64,000 nucleotides of DNA from Stieleria varia (GCF_038443385.1 NZ_CP151726.1:7564001-7628000), one strand, 5' to 3'; shown: positions 19,700 through 27,983, numbered from the stretch's first letter. Numbers and translations are program-made. Notes: generated from the sequence alone by a model not told the origin.

Positions 19700-20620
19700 A
19701 TGAACCGACACGCCCTGCCAATTCTTGTGACTCTCGTCTGGTTCTCGCAGGTTGTGGCTCAATTTCAAGGCGGGGATACCGGTGTGGGGTACATCGATTC
19801 GTCAATTGTTCGCAACCAAATTCGGTTTCGCTACGACTCGGCGTACGATAGTCCTACTCCCTATCGAGCGGAATTTCTCTATCCCAAGTCCTCTGCACCC
19901 ATTGGCGGAGTCGCTGATCCGAACGCACCGGGACCTCCGTTGCCAGAAACCGGAATCGATTTCCAGGAATTTCGTTTCTACGCCGAATCACTGCTCGTCG
20001 ACGATCTGATCTCCGGATTCATTGAAGTTCCTTTTCGCTTGATCAATCCCGATGTCAATGAGAACGCCGCAGGCATATCGGATATCCAGTTGGGTTTGAA
20101 AGCGGCCTTATTGACCAGCGACCAAGAGTATCTCACCTTTCAATTCCGGACGTCGTTTCCGACGGGCGATGGTTCCAAAGGACTGGGAACGGAGACCGTG
20201 CGTTTGGAACCAGGATTACTGTTCCTAAAACGTCTTTCGTCGGGCACGCTGATCGAAGGCGAAGTGCGAGACATCATTCCGATCGGGGGTACGAATTGGG
20301 CCGGCAACGTATTGCGTTATGGAGTAGGTGTCTCACAGCCCTGGTTCTTCAACGAATCTTATCGCTTTTCACCCGTTGTGGAGACGGTCGCTTGGTCCGT
20401 GCTCGGCGGCCGAGTCGGCAAGGGAATCAATACGCCGCTTGAACGAGTCGAAGACGCAAATACGACGATCGCGAACATCAAGGTCGGCGCGAGGCTCGAC
20501 CTTCTCAGCTCGTCGCACGGCGACGGTTGGCATTCCATCTATCTCGGCTATGGTCGTGCACTGACCGGTGCGCAGTGGTACGACGACGTGATTCGGGCTG
20601 AAATCCGGCTCGCATTCTGA
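19700..20620 (+). CDS. Secreted protein, probable outer-membrane beta-barrel
   Basis: The ATG at 19700 gives a 306-aa protein with a clear signal peptide (MNRHALPILVTLVWFSQVVA, cleaved before QF). A longer frame exists upstream, but it would bury the signal peptide. The mature part has alternating polar/hydrophobic stretches ending in turns, and the last residue is Phe (AEIRLAF), a common end signature for beta-barrels inserted by the BAM machinery. I recognise no specific family. It stands alone, 163 bp after the kinase cluster, and could be an output of that pathway, but nothing in the sequence proves it. Confidence 0.7.
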   Translation: MNRHALPILVTLVWFSQVVAQFQGGDTGVGYIDSSIVRNQIRFRYDSAYDSPTPYRAEFLYPKSSAPIGGVADPNAPGPPLPETGIDFQEFRFYAESLLVDDLISGFIEVPFRLINPDVNENAAGISDIQLGLKAALLTSDQEYLTFQFRTSFPTGDGSKGLGTETVRLEPGLLFLKRLSSGTLIEGEVRDIIPIGGTNWAGNVLRYGVGVSQPWFFNESYRFSPVVETVAWSVLGGRVGKGINTPLERVEDANTTIANIKVGARLDLLSSSHGDGWHSIYLGYGRALTGAQWYDDVIRAEIRLAF

Positions 20621-20799
20621 TGGGCACTTCTATTGCTCAATCGGGACCGCCTCGGCCAAGGTCAACAATGCAATCGATGCCGGGATGTTCAAACCAGGTT
20701 TGTTAGAAAAAAGACAACAAGCCAACGTTCATTTCCGTCGGGCTCGTCCCGGCGGGATCACAACTGGTAGCTACCCATGGCCGACATTGCGACTGCAGT

Positions 20800-20850
20800 C
20801 CCTTGCTTTCCCCGCGAATCGCCTAAGGCGATTCGCGGGGAAAGCAAGGG
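20800..20850. repeat. Perfect 51-bp palindrome (REP-type hairpin, family A)
   Basis: Two 25-base arms, the left one reading cccttgctttccccgcgaat onward, are exact reverse complements around a single central base. It lies between genes, does not end in a T run on either strand, and spurious short frames cross it. It looks like an interspersed palindromic element rather than a terminator. Confidence 0.75.
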
Positions 20851-20920
20851 AGAGCGTGGATCGCGTATTGCGTAGCTGCCAGTTGGCGCTCCGACCGGGG
20901 CAAGCCCAGCGGAAGCGAGA

Positions 20921-20952
20921 GGTACTGCCGGGGACAGGTACTGCCGGGGACA
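20921..20952. repeat. Tandem 16-bp direct repeat
   Basis: The unit ggtactgccggggaca occurs twice head to tail and is followed by gagcacttcgctcc, which resembles the inverted repeat at 27334-27412. It is probably a fragment of the same repeat family. Confidence 0.5.
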
Positions 20953-21116
20953 GAGCACTTCGCTCCTCGGCCACTTTACCGATGGCGGGGTCTTTGTTGA
21001 CAAACCTCTGGGCTGGCCCTGTGTCAAGCAGAAAGCGAATCATTGCCCGTCCCCGAACATCTGCTCTCGCACCGCTTGGACATTGAATTCCGCAAACTTC
21101 CGATCGAAATCATCAG

Positions 21117-22871
21117 CCCGAATTATTCACCAAACACTTTTAGATTTTAGAGCCCCATCGCGAGATTCGTTGCGTTTAAGGAGTTATACAACGACTTCAA
21201 AACCGCAATGAGGATCACGCAATGGGTGAAAGCAAGACTAACATTCTTGAGCCTGAATTCATCCGTTCAATCAAGGTTCAAACCACGGATCATCGACTCA
21301 CGTCCAACTCTGGCGTTATTCTCCTTCGCGAGGCAGATCATCGACTTGGAATACTCTCTTCCATCGCCCAGAATGTTGATGATCCCAGACGCGACGATCG
21401 TATCCGCTACACCATCACAGAATTGCTCCGAGAACGTAATACGCGATGGCCGTTGGCTATCGGCTCAAGATGATCTCGATCGTCTTGCACACGACCCTGC
21501 CTTTCGCGCTGCTGTCTGGGATCGCCCTGGTCAGAATGTCATCAACGAGCGGCTCGCCAGCCAACCGACCCAGTCACGGCTCATCAGCACCTTGACCGCG
21601 AACACTGGCAATCTTGAAGCGGTTCGCAATGGCCTTACACATTCTATCGAGCAACACATCAAAGCCTCTGGCAGTGGGCGGCGTGCTCGGCACGCAACGA
21701 TCGATATCGATAGCTTTCCAATCGAAATCCACGGCAAGCAAAAAGGGGCCTCCTACAACGGCTACTACAACGGCTACTACAAGAAAACGGTTTACCATCC
21801 CCTGGTAGCTTCATTCTCGGTTGCTGGCGACTACGACAGCGGGCGCAGCGGCAAACGATTGGGAAATGGCTTCATCCACGCAACATTGCGTCAGGGGCAA
21901 GTGCACACGGCAAACGGTGTCAACCGATTCATTAACACCGTTCAAAAGCAGGCTTCAAAACTTGCGGTCAATGTGGACTACCCAATGGATGCGGGCTACA
22001 CGATCCCATCTGTGATGGACTGCATGACTGACCGGAACTTGCGTTTTGTGGGGCGTCTGAAGGGGAATTCAAAACTAGACGCCCTCGCCGCCGAGCATGT
22101 CTATCGTCCTGCAGGGCGTCCACCTGAAGGCGGATACGAATACACCAGCTGGGTGCCTATCAAATCGATACATGGAAACATTCTCAACGGTTGATTCTCG
22201 TTGTCGTCGACAAGCCAGATCCTCAAACTGGCCAATTGGATTTAGTGCTCGCTATTTTTTCTTGGTAACCAATTGGCAGGAAGATCAGCGCAGTGCCGAG
22301 GAACTGTTGGCACACTACCGTCCACGAGGAACGTTTGAAGATCGCTTGGGAGAGTTCAATGCAGCAATCGGCCCTCATCTGTCGTCACAACCGTTCAAGG
22401 CGAACGAAGCAACGATGCTGCTTGGTCTGCTTTCATTCAACCTCAGTTCGATCTGCCGCAACGAATTGGAAGACGCAGTAGGCGGGTGCTGGGACCTGAC
22501 GCGGTTCCAACTATTCATTTTGAAAATCGGTGGTGAGATTATCAAGCACAGTCGTCGAGCAGTGCTTCGCATCGCCGAGTCGGCTCAACCATTTTGGTCA
22601 CGATTGATTGAACGATTTGAATCGTGGACATCGCCTAGAGACGCGACAACGACCGCTCCATCGCCACGCCCTTGGATGCCTCCACCGGCACATTCCCATC
22701 TGTGCGAAGTTTTACGCACGTGACGGAGCCCATCGCTGCGAAACACGAATTGGGGGTAGGGGGAACTGCGCTCCGAACGCAAAAAAATGCGTTAGAATCA
22801 GCATTCGCTACCGAGATCGAATCGAGTCAGACAAAAAACGATTCACCGACGTAGTTGGTGAATAATTCGGG
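21117..22871 (+). mobile_element. IS1380-family-like insertion sequence (decayed)
   Basis: The element spans 1755 bp between perfect 17-bp terminal inverted repeats: cccgaattattcaccaa at 21117-21133 and its reverse complement at 22855-22871. The inside encodes an IS1380-like DDE transposase broken by several frameshifts. The length suits this family. Flanking tetranucleotides (tcag and ttca) do not match, so no target duplication is visible; it may have been lost or the ends rearranged. The right end lies just before the remaining tail of an hsdS gene, so the element may have helped destroy that locus. Confidence 0.8.
21222..22723 (+). pseudogene. IS1380-family transposase, multiply frameshifted
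   Basis: The conserved transposase reads through at least four frame changes. MGESKTNILEPEF to ITELLRER is in one frame. YAMAVGYRL follows in a second (near 21440). QDDLDRLAHDPAFRAAVWDR through RPAGRPPEGGYEY is in a third. YQIDTWKHSQRLILVVVDK is in another (near 22158). ARYFFLVTNWQEDQRSAEEL to the end is in the last. The middle part shows family hallmarks such as YNGYYKKTVYHPLVASF, DAGYT and LRFVGRLK, and NGYYNGYY suggests a small internal duplication. The late part has HYRPRGTFEDRLGEF and NEATMLLGLLSFNL. It cannot yield an intact transposase without heavy frameshifting, so it should be inactive. Confidence 0.85.
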
Positions 22872-22885
22872 TTCAAAGTACTTTT

Positions 22886-23002
22886 GTGGCTCGCATTAAG
22901 GAGATCCAACAGGAGAAGAAGTTACTCGCGGCATCCCAAGATGAGCTAGACCAACTCTTCGCCTCCCTCCAACACCTTGCGTTTCGAGGGGAACTTTCAT
23001 GA
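22886..23002 (+). pseudogene. 3' remnant of a type I restriction specificity subunit gene (hsdS)
   Basis: The last 38 codons before a TGA read VARIKEIQQEKKLL and then QDELDQLFASLQHLAFRGEL. This matches the coiled-coil tail and terminal AFRGEL motif of HsdS proteins, which pick the DNA target in type I restriction-modification. The rest of the gene is missing: the IS element ends 14 bp upstream. The stop overlaps an ATG, and an hsdR-like start follows within 20 bp, the usual S-R gene order. Confidence 0.7.
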
Positions 23003-23021
23003 CGGCAAACGAGGGCACGCG

Positions 23022-23243
23022 ATGAGCAATTTTGACTTCCTCACCTCCCACCATCAGCCGATGGGCGTTAGCCCCGGTTCCTACACGGTGGAAACTGACG
23101 CAACAAAAACCGCGGCTAACGCCGTACGGCTAATTGGACTAAAACGACCTGCGGCTTCCACTATCAGCCGATGGGCGTTAGCCCCGGTTCTTACACGGTG
23201 GAAACTGACGCAACAAAAACCGCGGCTAACGCCGTACGGCTAA
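23022..23243 (+). pseudogene. hsdR 5' fragment no. 1, interrupted by the REP array
   Basis: The frame starts MSNFDFLTS, the start motif of a type I restriction subunit R, and after nine codons runs into the first 110-bp repeat. The remaining codons up to the stop at 23243 are repeat sequence. It lies 19 bp after the hsdS stop. The same start recurs at 24752 (MRNFDFLTSEWKDI) and, less exactly, at 26027, so the gene has been broken or re-acquired more than once. Confidence 0.65.
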
Positions 23244-24147
23244 TTGGACTAAAACGAACTGCGGCTTCCACTATCAGCCGATGGGCGTTAGCCCCGGTTC
23301 CTACACGGTGGAAACTGACGCAACAAAAACCGCGGCTAACGCCGTGCGGCTAATTGGACTAAAACGACCTGCGGCTTCCACTATCAGCCGATGGGCGTTA
23401 GCCCCGGTTCCTACACGGTGGAAACTGACGCAACAAAAACCGAGGCTAACGCCGTGCGGCTAATTGGACTAAAACGACCTGCGGCTTCCACTATCAGCCG
23501 ATGGGCGTTAGCCCCGGTTCCTACACGGCGGAAACTGACGCAACAAAAACCGCGGCTAACACCGTGCGGCTAATTGGACTAAAACGACCTGCGGCTTCCA
23601 CTATCAGCCGATGGGCGTTAGCCCCGGTTCCTACACGGTGGAAACTGACGCAACAAAAACCGCGGCTAACGCCGTACGGCTAATTGGACTAAAACGAACT
23701 GCGGCTTCCACTATCAGCCGATGGGCGTTAGCCCCGGTTCCTACACGGTGGAAACTGACGCAACAAAAACCGCGGCTAACGCCGTGCGGCTAATTGGACT
23801 AAAACGAACTGCGGCTTCCACTATCAGCCGATGGGCGTTAGCCCCGGTTCCTACACGGTGGAAACTGACGCATCAAAAACAGCGGCTAACGCCGTGCGGC
23901 TGATTGGGATAAAACGAACTGCGGCTTCCACTATCAGCCGATGGGCGTTAGCCCCGGTTCCTACACGGCGGAAACTGACGCAACAAAAACCGCGGCTAAC
24001 GCCGTACGGCTAATTGGACTAAAACGACCTGCGGCTTCCATCATCAGCCGATGGGCGTTAGCCCCGGTTCCTACACGGTGGAAACTGACGCAACAAGAAC
24101 CGCGGCTAACGCCGTGCGGCTAATTGGGATAAAACGAACTGCGGCTG
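23053..24147. repeat. Ten tandem copies of a 110-bp REP-type hairpin unit (family B)
   Basis: Units begin at 23053, 23163, 23273, 23383, 23493, 23603, 23713, 23823, 23933 and 24043, exactly 110 bp apart and differing at only a few bases. Each holds a left arm agccgatgggcgttagcccc and a right arm accgcggctaacgccgtacg that pair imperfectly (about 20 of 24). Because 110 is not a multiple of 3, overlapping 60-codon frames appear in each unit; I regard these as spurious. The array ends about 20 bp before the start of the RAYT gene. The high identity points to recent tandem amplification. Confidence 0.95.
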
Positions 24148-24166
24148 AATTTGTGGGGCTGAACCG

Positions 24167-24652
24167 ATGAATGATGAACCACTCGCCTACTTCATTACCT
24201 TCACGGTCTACGGGACATTCTTGCAGGGCGATGCTCGTTGGTGGCGTTCCCGGAATGAAGGCTCGCGACCGCCTCAACCATTTCTTGAGCAATGGCATCG
24301 TGATCGACTGAATCACGATGTGGTGCTGCTCGACGATGAACAACGCTCCGTCGTCGAGGCCGAGATCCAACGCCTGTGCGAATTTCGCGGCTGGGAACTT
24401 TGGAAAGCGAACCCGCGCAGCAATCACGTTCATGTTGTGGTGACGGCGACAGGATACAACGGGGCGAAGGTTAGAGATCAGATCAAGGCAAACTGCACAA
24501 GGGTGATTCGAGAACGTTGGCCATCATTCATTGACCGGCCCGTCTGGACAGCCGGCGGCGACTGGCAATGCGTCAACACGGAAGAAGAATTGGAGCAACT
24601 GATTCAGTACGCCGGTGAAGCTCAGGATCGGAAAGATCGCGATGTCGGGTGA
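24167..24652 (+). CDS. REP-associated tyrosine transposase (RAYT, Y1/IS200-like)
   Basis: This 161-aa protein resembles the Y1 transposase family of HUH endonucleases. It has a strand-like start (YFITFTVYGTFLQGD), the metal-binding HUH signature NHVHVVV with His87 and His89, and a late helix LEQLIQYAGEAQ with a candidate nucleophile Tyr148. Such enzymes nick and join single-stranded hairpin DNA. The context fits: ten tandem REP hairpins abut its 5' end and a near-perfect single hairpin lies 9 bp after its stop. It appears intact and sits inside a ruined hsdR gene. Activity and substrate are inferred from proximity. Confidence 0.85.
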   Translation: MNDEPLAYFITFTVYGTFLQGDARWWRSRNEGSRPPQPFLEQWHRDRLNHDVVLLDDEQRSVVEAEIQRLCEFRGWELWKANPRSNHVHVVVTATGYNGAKVRDQIKANCTRVIRERWPSFIDRPVWTAGGDWQCVNTEEELEQLIQYAGEAQDRKDRDVG

Positions 24653-24660
24653 ACCCTTCA

Positions 24661-24731
24661 TCAGCCGATGGGCGTTAGCCCCGGTTATTTACACGTAACA
24701 GAGAAAACCGGGGCTAACGCCCGTCGGCTGA
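24661..24731. repeat. Single REP-type hairpin downstream of RAYT (family B, near-perfect)
   Basis: The left arm tcagccgatgggcgttagcc and onward pairs with the right arm over about 25 bases with one G-T mismatch, around a 20-base loop. It shares its arms with the 110-bp array units but is more symmetric, and so may be closer to the ancestral substrate. Confidence 0.85.
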
Positions 24732-24751
24732 TTTTTCAGTAGGAAACAATC

Positions 24752-24865
24752 ATGCGCAACTTTGACTTCCTCACCTCCGAATGGAAGGACATCCACGAAG
24801 CGGCCAGCAAAGCCGAGTCGGCGGCGATCCCCGATCCTCGCACCGTTCACCAAGCGACGCTTTAA
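24752..24865 (+). pseudogene. hsdR 5' fragment no. 2
   Basis: The frame reads MRNFDFLTSEWKDIHEAASK and on to AIPDPRT, then diverges into VHQATL and stops, 37 codons in all. The first 31 residues match the start of HsdR and the third fragment at 26027. A plausible ribosome-binding site (taggaa) lies 7 bp before the ATG. The rest of the gene is absent and a toxin-antitoxin-like pair follows. Confidence 0.7.
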
Positions 24866-24930
24866 CGTCAAAATCGCAGAAAAACGGGCACATTCGTTCT
24901 TTTTATTCAAATTGCAGGCGAACTGGCAGC

Positions 24931-24959
24931 TTGACATTTACGTCTAACTCTACACATAG
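24931..24959 (+). promoter_or_regulatory. Candidate promoter of the nucleotidyltransferase/Xre pair
   Basis: TTGACA at 24931-24936 is a perfect -35 box; after 17 bp comes ACATAG, a weak -10. It ends 19 bp before the first ATG of the pair, in an A/T-rich stretch unlike its surroundings. Confidence 0.35.
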
Positions 24960-24978
24960 TTAAAGTGTGTGCTAAAAT

Positions 24979-25554
24979 ATGACCGACAAGATACCTGAGT
25001 TCGACTCCGCTGGATTGCTGGCCATCGGAGACTACGAGGTGACGCTCGCTGAACTACGGGATTCCATCCTGGTTCAGGGGCCGCGCAATCGCATTGAGTA
25101 TCCGACCTGGGATGCGAGCTGGCGATTGTGGTTGGTTGATCACTTGGAAATGATGGTGAGGCAACTTTGGTTAGTCGGTGTGGACGAGATTTACATCGAT
25201 GGCTCATTTGTGGAGGACAAAGATCATCCGAATGACATCGATGGCTATTTCGTTTGCGATTTGGATCGGCTTGAATCAGGTGAGCTTGAGCGCGACTTGA
25301 ATCTGTTAGATCCGCAGAAGATTTGGACGTGGGACCACGCAATGCGAAAACCCTACGCCGGTTATCCCAAGGCTCAATTACCGATGTGGCATGTCTATCG
25401 AGTCGAACTGTACCCGCACGTTGCTGGGTTTGGCTGCGGGATTACCGATGAAAATGGTTACGAACTCGAATTTCCCGCAGCGTTTCGCCGCTCTCGGCGT
25501 GACGGGAAACCGCGTGGAATTGTTAAGCTCCGTCAGGAGGTAGATCATGATTAG
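24979..25554 (+). CDS. Nucleotidyltransferase-like protein, probable toxin of a TA pair
   Basis: This 191-aa protein carries a minimal nucleotidyltransferase signature: GSF with Gly75-Ser76, followed by NDIDGYF with Asp86 and Asp88. This is the G-S...D-x-D pattern that binds nucleotide and metal. It resembles small DUF6932-type proteins, but I cannot confirm the family. Its stop overlaps the start of an Xre-type regulator gene by 8 bp, an arrangement typical of toxin-antitoxin modules whose toxin modifies RNA or protein. It may also be a cargo or defence gene. It sits between two hsdR fragments, so it probably arrived by transfer. Confidence 0.65.
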   Translation: MTDKIPEFDSAGLLAIGDYEVTLAELRDSILVQGPRNRIEYPTWDASWRLWLVDHLEMMVRQLWLVGVDEIYIDGSFVEDKDHPNDIDGYFVCDLDRLESGELERDLNLLDPQKIWTWDHAMRKPYAGYPKAQLPMWHVYRVELYPHVAGFGCGITDENGYELEFPAAFRRSRRDGKPRGIVKLRQEVDHD

Positions 25555-26005
25555 AAACGAACAGGAATACCGCGAAGCCGTCGAAAGACTGACGGCTGAG
25601 AAAAAGCGATTCGACGAACATCGCCAGCGACTGATCGACGACGGTATTAAAAAAGCGGGCGTCCAACGTGTGATGGAACCTTTGATTTCGTTTCACGAGC
25701 AATTGCGGGAAGAAGTCGAGCATTACGAGAATTTGAAACGAGGGAAGTTTCCTGACCTGCCGAATTTGAAAGGACTTGGAGTGCTGCTGGTTTCTCTGCG
25801 GATTGCTCGAGGAATGTCGCAACGAGAGCTTGCGGCGAAACTAGAGGTGCACGAGTCTCAGGTTTCTCGCGACGAACGTAACGAGTACCACGGCATTACC
25901 GTTGATCGCGCAATCAAGATCCTGGATGCGCTTGGTGTGAAACTGCAGACCACGGTCGTCGACGCCCCACTGGGAACCGAAGTCGACGAACTTCAGAGCA
26001 CCTAA
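25547..26005 (+). CDS. Xre-family helix-turn-helix regulator, probable antitoxin
   Basis: This 152-aa protein has an N-terminal charged helical region (about 1-70, EYREAVERLTAEKKRF) and a C-terminal Xre/Cro helix-turn-helix (about 78-135: RIARGMSQRELAAKLEVHES, then VSRDERNEYHG). It overlaps the stop of the nucleotidyltransferase gene, with ATGATTAG shared, which suggests translational coupling. It would repress its own promoter and neutralise the partner protein if this is a TA pair. The N-terminal helix may be the partner-binding part; that is inferred. Confidence 0.75.
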   Translation: MIRNEQEYREAVERLTAEKKRFDEHRQRLIDDGIKKAGVQRVMEPLISFHEQLREEVEHYENLKRGKFPDLPNLKGLGVLLVSLRIARGMSQRELAAKLEVHESQVSRDERNEYHGITVDRAIKILDALGVKLQTTVVDAPLGTEVDELQST

Positions 26006-26026
26006 ACAGGTAAGGCAGTCGCCATC

Positions 26027-27290
26027 ATTTCGCAGTTTCAATTTCTTTTCGCTGAGTGGAAAGACATTCACGAATCGGCTGCCAAGGCTGAGGCATTAGC
26101 GATCCCCGATCCACGCACCTCCTGCTTCTACGCTCGCCGTACGTTGGAGTTGGCGGCGCGGTGGCTTACAAGTTCGACCGGGCTTTGAAACTGCCATACC
26201 AAGACAACTTGTCGGCGCTGATTCACGAACCCACGTTCAAGCAAACCGCTGGCGATGCGGTCTTCAACAAAGCGAAGCTGATCAACAAGCGGGGCAATGA
26301 TGCCGTTCACAGCCACCGGGACGTTTCCGATGCGGATGCGGTTTCAACGGTCCAGGAACTGTTTCACTTCTGCTACTGGTTTGCCCGACTATACGCCCGA
26401 CGCGATCGGCCGGATCCCGCGCTGACGTTCGATCCGGCGCTTTTGCCGACGACCGCGATCCCCAAGCAAACGCTTAGCCAACTGAAATTGCTTGAGACGC
26501 AACTGAAGGAGAAGGACGAGGAACTCTCCGTCTTGTTGGCCGACAAGGACAAGCTGGATGCCGAGATCAAGCTGCTTCGCACGGAAGTGGCCAAGGCGAA
26601 AAAGGCGGCCGAGAAGATTCAGGACGATCACGATTACAACGAAGCCGAAACCCGAGATCGCTGGATCGACGAACTGTTGAAAGAATCCGGCTGGCCGCTG
26701 GATCAAAAGCGTGATCGCGAGTTCCCCGTGACGGGGATGCCCAATCGCGGAAACATAAGCCGAACGGCGTTAGCCGCGGTTGAAGATGGTAGCGATACCG
26801 ACGGCGAAGGAACCGGGGCTAACGCCCAGCGGCTGACAGGAGAAGGCTTTGTCGATTACGTGCTGTGGGCGACGATGGCAAGCCGCTGGCGGTGGTCGAG
26901 GCCAAACGGACGCGACGCGACCCAAGAACCGGGGAACAGCAGGCAAAGCTGTATGCCGATTGCCTGGAAGCAAGGTATGGCCAGCGACCAATCATTTTCT
27001 ACTCCAACGGGTACGAACATTGGATTTGGGACGATGCCATGTACGCCCCGCGCCGAGTTCAGGGCTTCTACAAGAAAGCGGAGTTGGAACTGCTGATCCA
27101 ACGACGCAGTAGTCGCCGTGATTTGGCTTCGGCGACGATCGACGACACGATTGTGGAACGCTATTACCAAACCCGCGCGATCCGGCGAATCGGCGAGTCG
27201 TTTGAAAAGGACAACGAACGGAAGTCGCTGCTGGTGATGGCGACGGGCAGCAAAACAAAAGGGGACGAAAACAAAAGGGGACGGGGGTGA
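26027..27290 (+). pseudogene. hsdR: hsdR fragment no. 3 (type I restriction subunit R, frameshifted and truncated)
   Basis: The reading starts SQFQFLFAEWKDIHESAAKA, then shifts frame near 26163 (TGG CTT ACAAG lacks a base). It continues VAYKFDRALKLPYQDNLSAL with a coiled-coil region (about 26480-26640) and the nuclease-side motif SGWPLDQKRDREFPVTGMPN. A REP hairpin is inserted in frame at 26756-26836. The text resumes at GEGFVDYVLW, loses one G near 26873, and resumes GDDGKPLAVVEAKR, which includes the PD-(D/E)xK-type E-A-K. It ends at LLVMATGS where Walker A (GSGKT) should be, replaced by repeated AAAAGGGGACG. No helicase motor remains, so the restriction function is lost. Confidence 0.8.
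26756..26836. repeat. REP-type hairpin (family B) inserted within the hsdR remnant
   Basis: The arms aagccgaacggcgttagccg and ccggggctaacgcccagcgg pair as in the 110-bp array around a different loop. The insertion is a multiple of three and keeps the frame, adding about 30 residues between GMPN and GEGF. Confidence 0.8.
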
Positions 27291-27333
27291 TTCGCAGGAT
27301 GTGGCGACGCGGGCATAACCGGGGGGCGTAACC

Positions 27334-27412
27334 GGGGACAGAACACTTTGCATTTGCTCAACGCAGGCTGATAGAACTGATGCTGAACTCCCCAGCAAAG
27401 TGCTCTGTCCCC
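27334..27412. repeat. Inverted repeat (family E)
   Basis: ggggacagaacactttgc at 27334-27351 pairs with gcaaagtgctctgtcccc at 27395-27412 with one mismatch across a 43-bp loop. A similar ggggacagagcactt occurs near 20944, so this is a dispersed family, possibly the end of a RAYT-type element. Confidence 0.7.
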
Positions 27413-27808
27413 ACGAATTCCATATCGCGTTGTGATGCGTCAGAGTTTCGTTTCTTCCACGAAGATCATAGAGCGTTTGTCGATGACTTGCCGGCGCCAC
27501 CGCAGGGCATCTTCTCGACGTTCGCTCCGTCACTGGAGATTGGGCTGTCGCATCTTGGTGCTAAGACTCGCGTGAGGCTACTCGATTGCTCTGAACTTTC
27601 GGATCGCGTTTCCAGCGGTAACATCTTCGTCGCGATATCCAACGACCAGTATTCCTTTTGGGACGGACGCGTTGTGGATCGAACAATTCAGTTCTTGAAG
27701 ATGGGGGCGATCTCAAGCACGCCGTTTTGGCGATCTCCGTTGCAGCCGATAGAGGTACACCTCATGCTTGAACGCTACCCCGATATCAAAGAGGGCAGGA
27801 CTCTTTGA
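27380..27808 (+). CDS. Unrecognised open reading frame
   Basis: This 142-codon frame starts inside the preceding inverted repeat and has no evident ribosome-binding site. Its translation (for example GIFSTFAPSLEIGLSHLGAK) looks protein-like but matches no family I know. It could be the body of a broken gene; the true start, if any, is probably downstream of 27420. Confidence 0.25.
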   Translation: MLNSPAKCSVPTNSISRCDASEFRFFHEDHRAFVDDLPAPPQGIFSTFAPSLEIGLSHLGAKTRVRLLDCSELSDRVSSGNIFVAISNDQYSFWDGRVVDRTIQFLKMGAISSTPFWRSPLQPIEVHLMLERYPDIKEGRTL

Positions 27809-27884
27809 TGGGTGGGGCGTTCGGATTTATCGGGGACTTCTTGATCGCAGCGACCTCGCAATACCAGGCCATGTCGCGCCGACG

Positions 27885-27983
27885 AAGCAGATTAAGCTGT
27901 ATGCGTTTCAACTCATGCCAAATCGTTTCCACCTGGCTTCGCGACCGCTTGTTGATCGCGAAATGAACCGGCTCAAAGAGTGA
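27885..27983 (+). pseudogene. Fragment of a second RAYT-type Y1 transposase
   Basis: The frame reads TKQIKLYAFQLMPNRFHLAS and on to EMNRLKE before a stop. This matches the core YA-x-x-LMPNHFHLV motif of REP-associated transposases, but the HUH motif is altered (N-R-F-H instead of N-H-F-H) and both ends are missing. It lies about 470 bp from the E-type inverted repeat. Confidence 0.55.

Larger units (their letters stand above)
20621..21116. other. Gene-poor gap with repeat fragments left of the IS element
   Basis: I find no convincing complete gene here. The stretch holds a 51-bp palindrome and two copies of a 16-bp direct repeat. A GGGGACAGAGCACTT motif follows that recurs at about 27334-27412. 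The last ~85 bases before the IS end read as an open frame (LPVPEHLLSHRLDIEF and onward) running into the IS, possibly a disrupted host gene of unknown identity. Confidence 0.4.

Noticed and set aside
22977..24123. Nine overlapping 60-codon frames on the plus strand
   Set aside because: They are repeats of one translated hairpin unit, arising only because 110 is not divisible by 3.
23053..24147. CRISPR array
   Set aside because: The units are 110 bp and near-identical throughout, with no variable spacers and no cas genes nearby; each unit is a hairpin.
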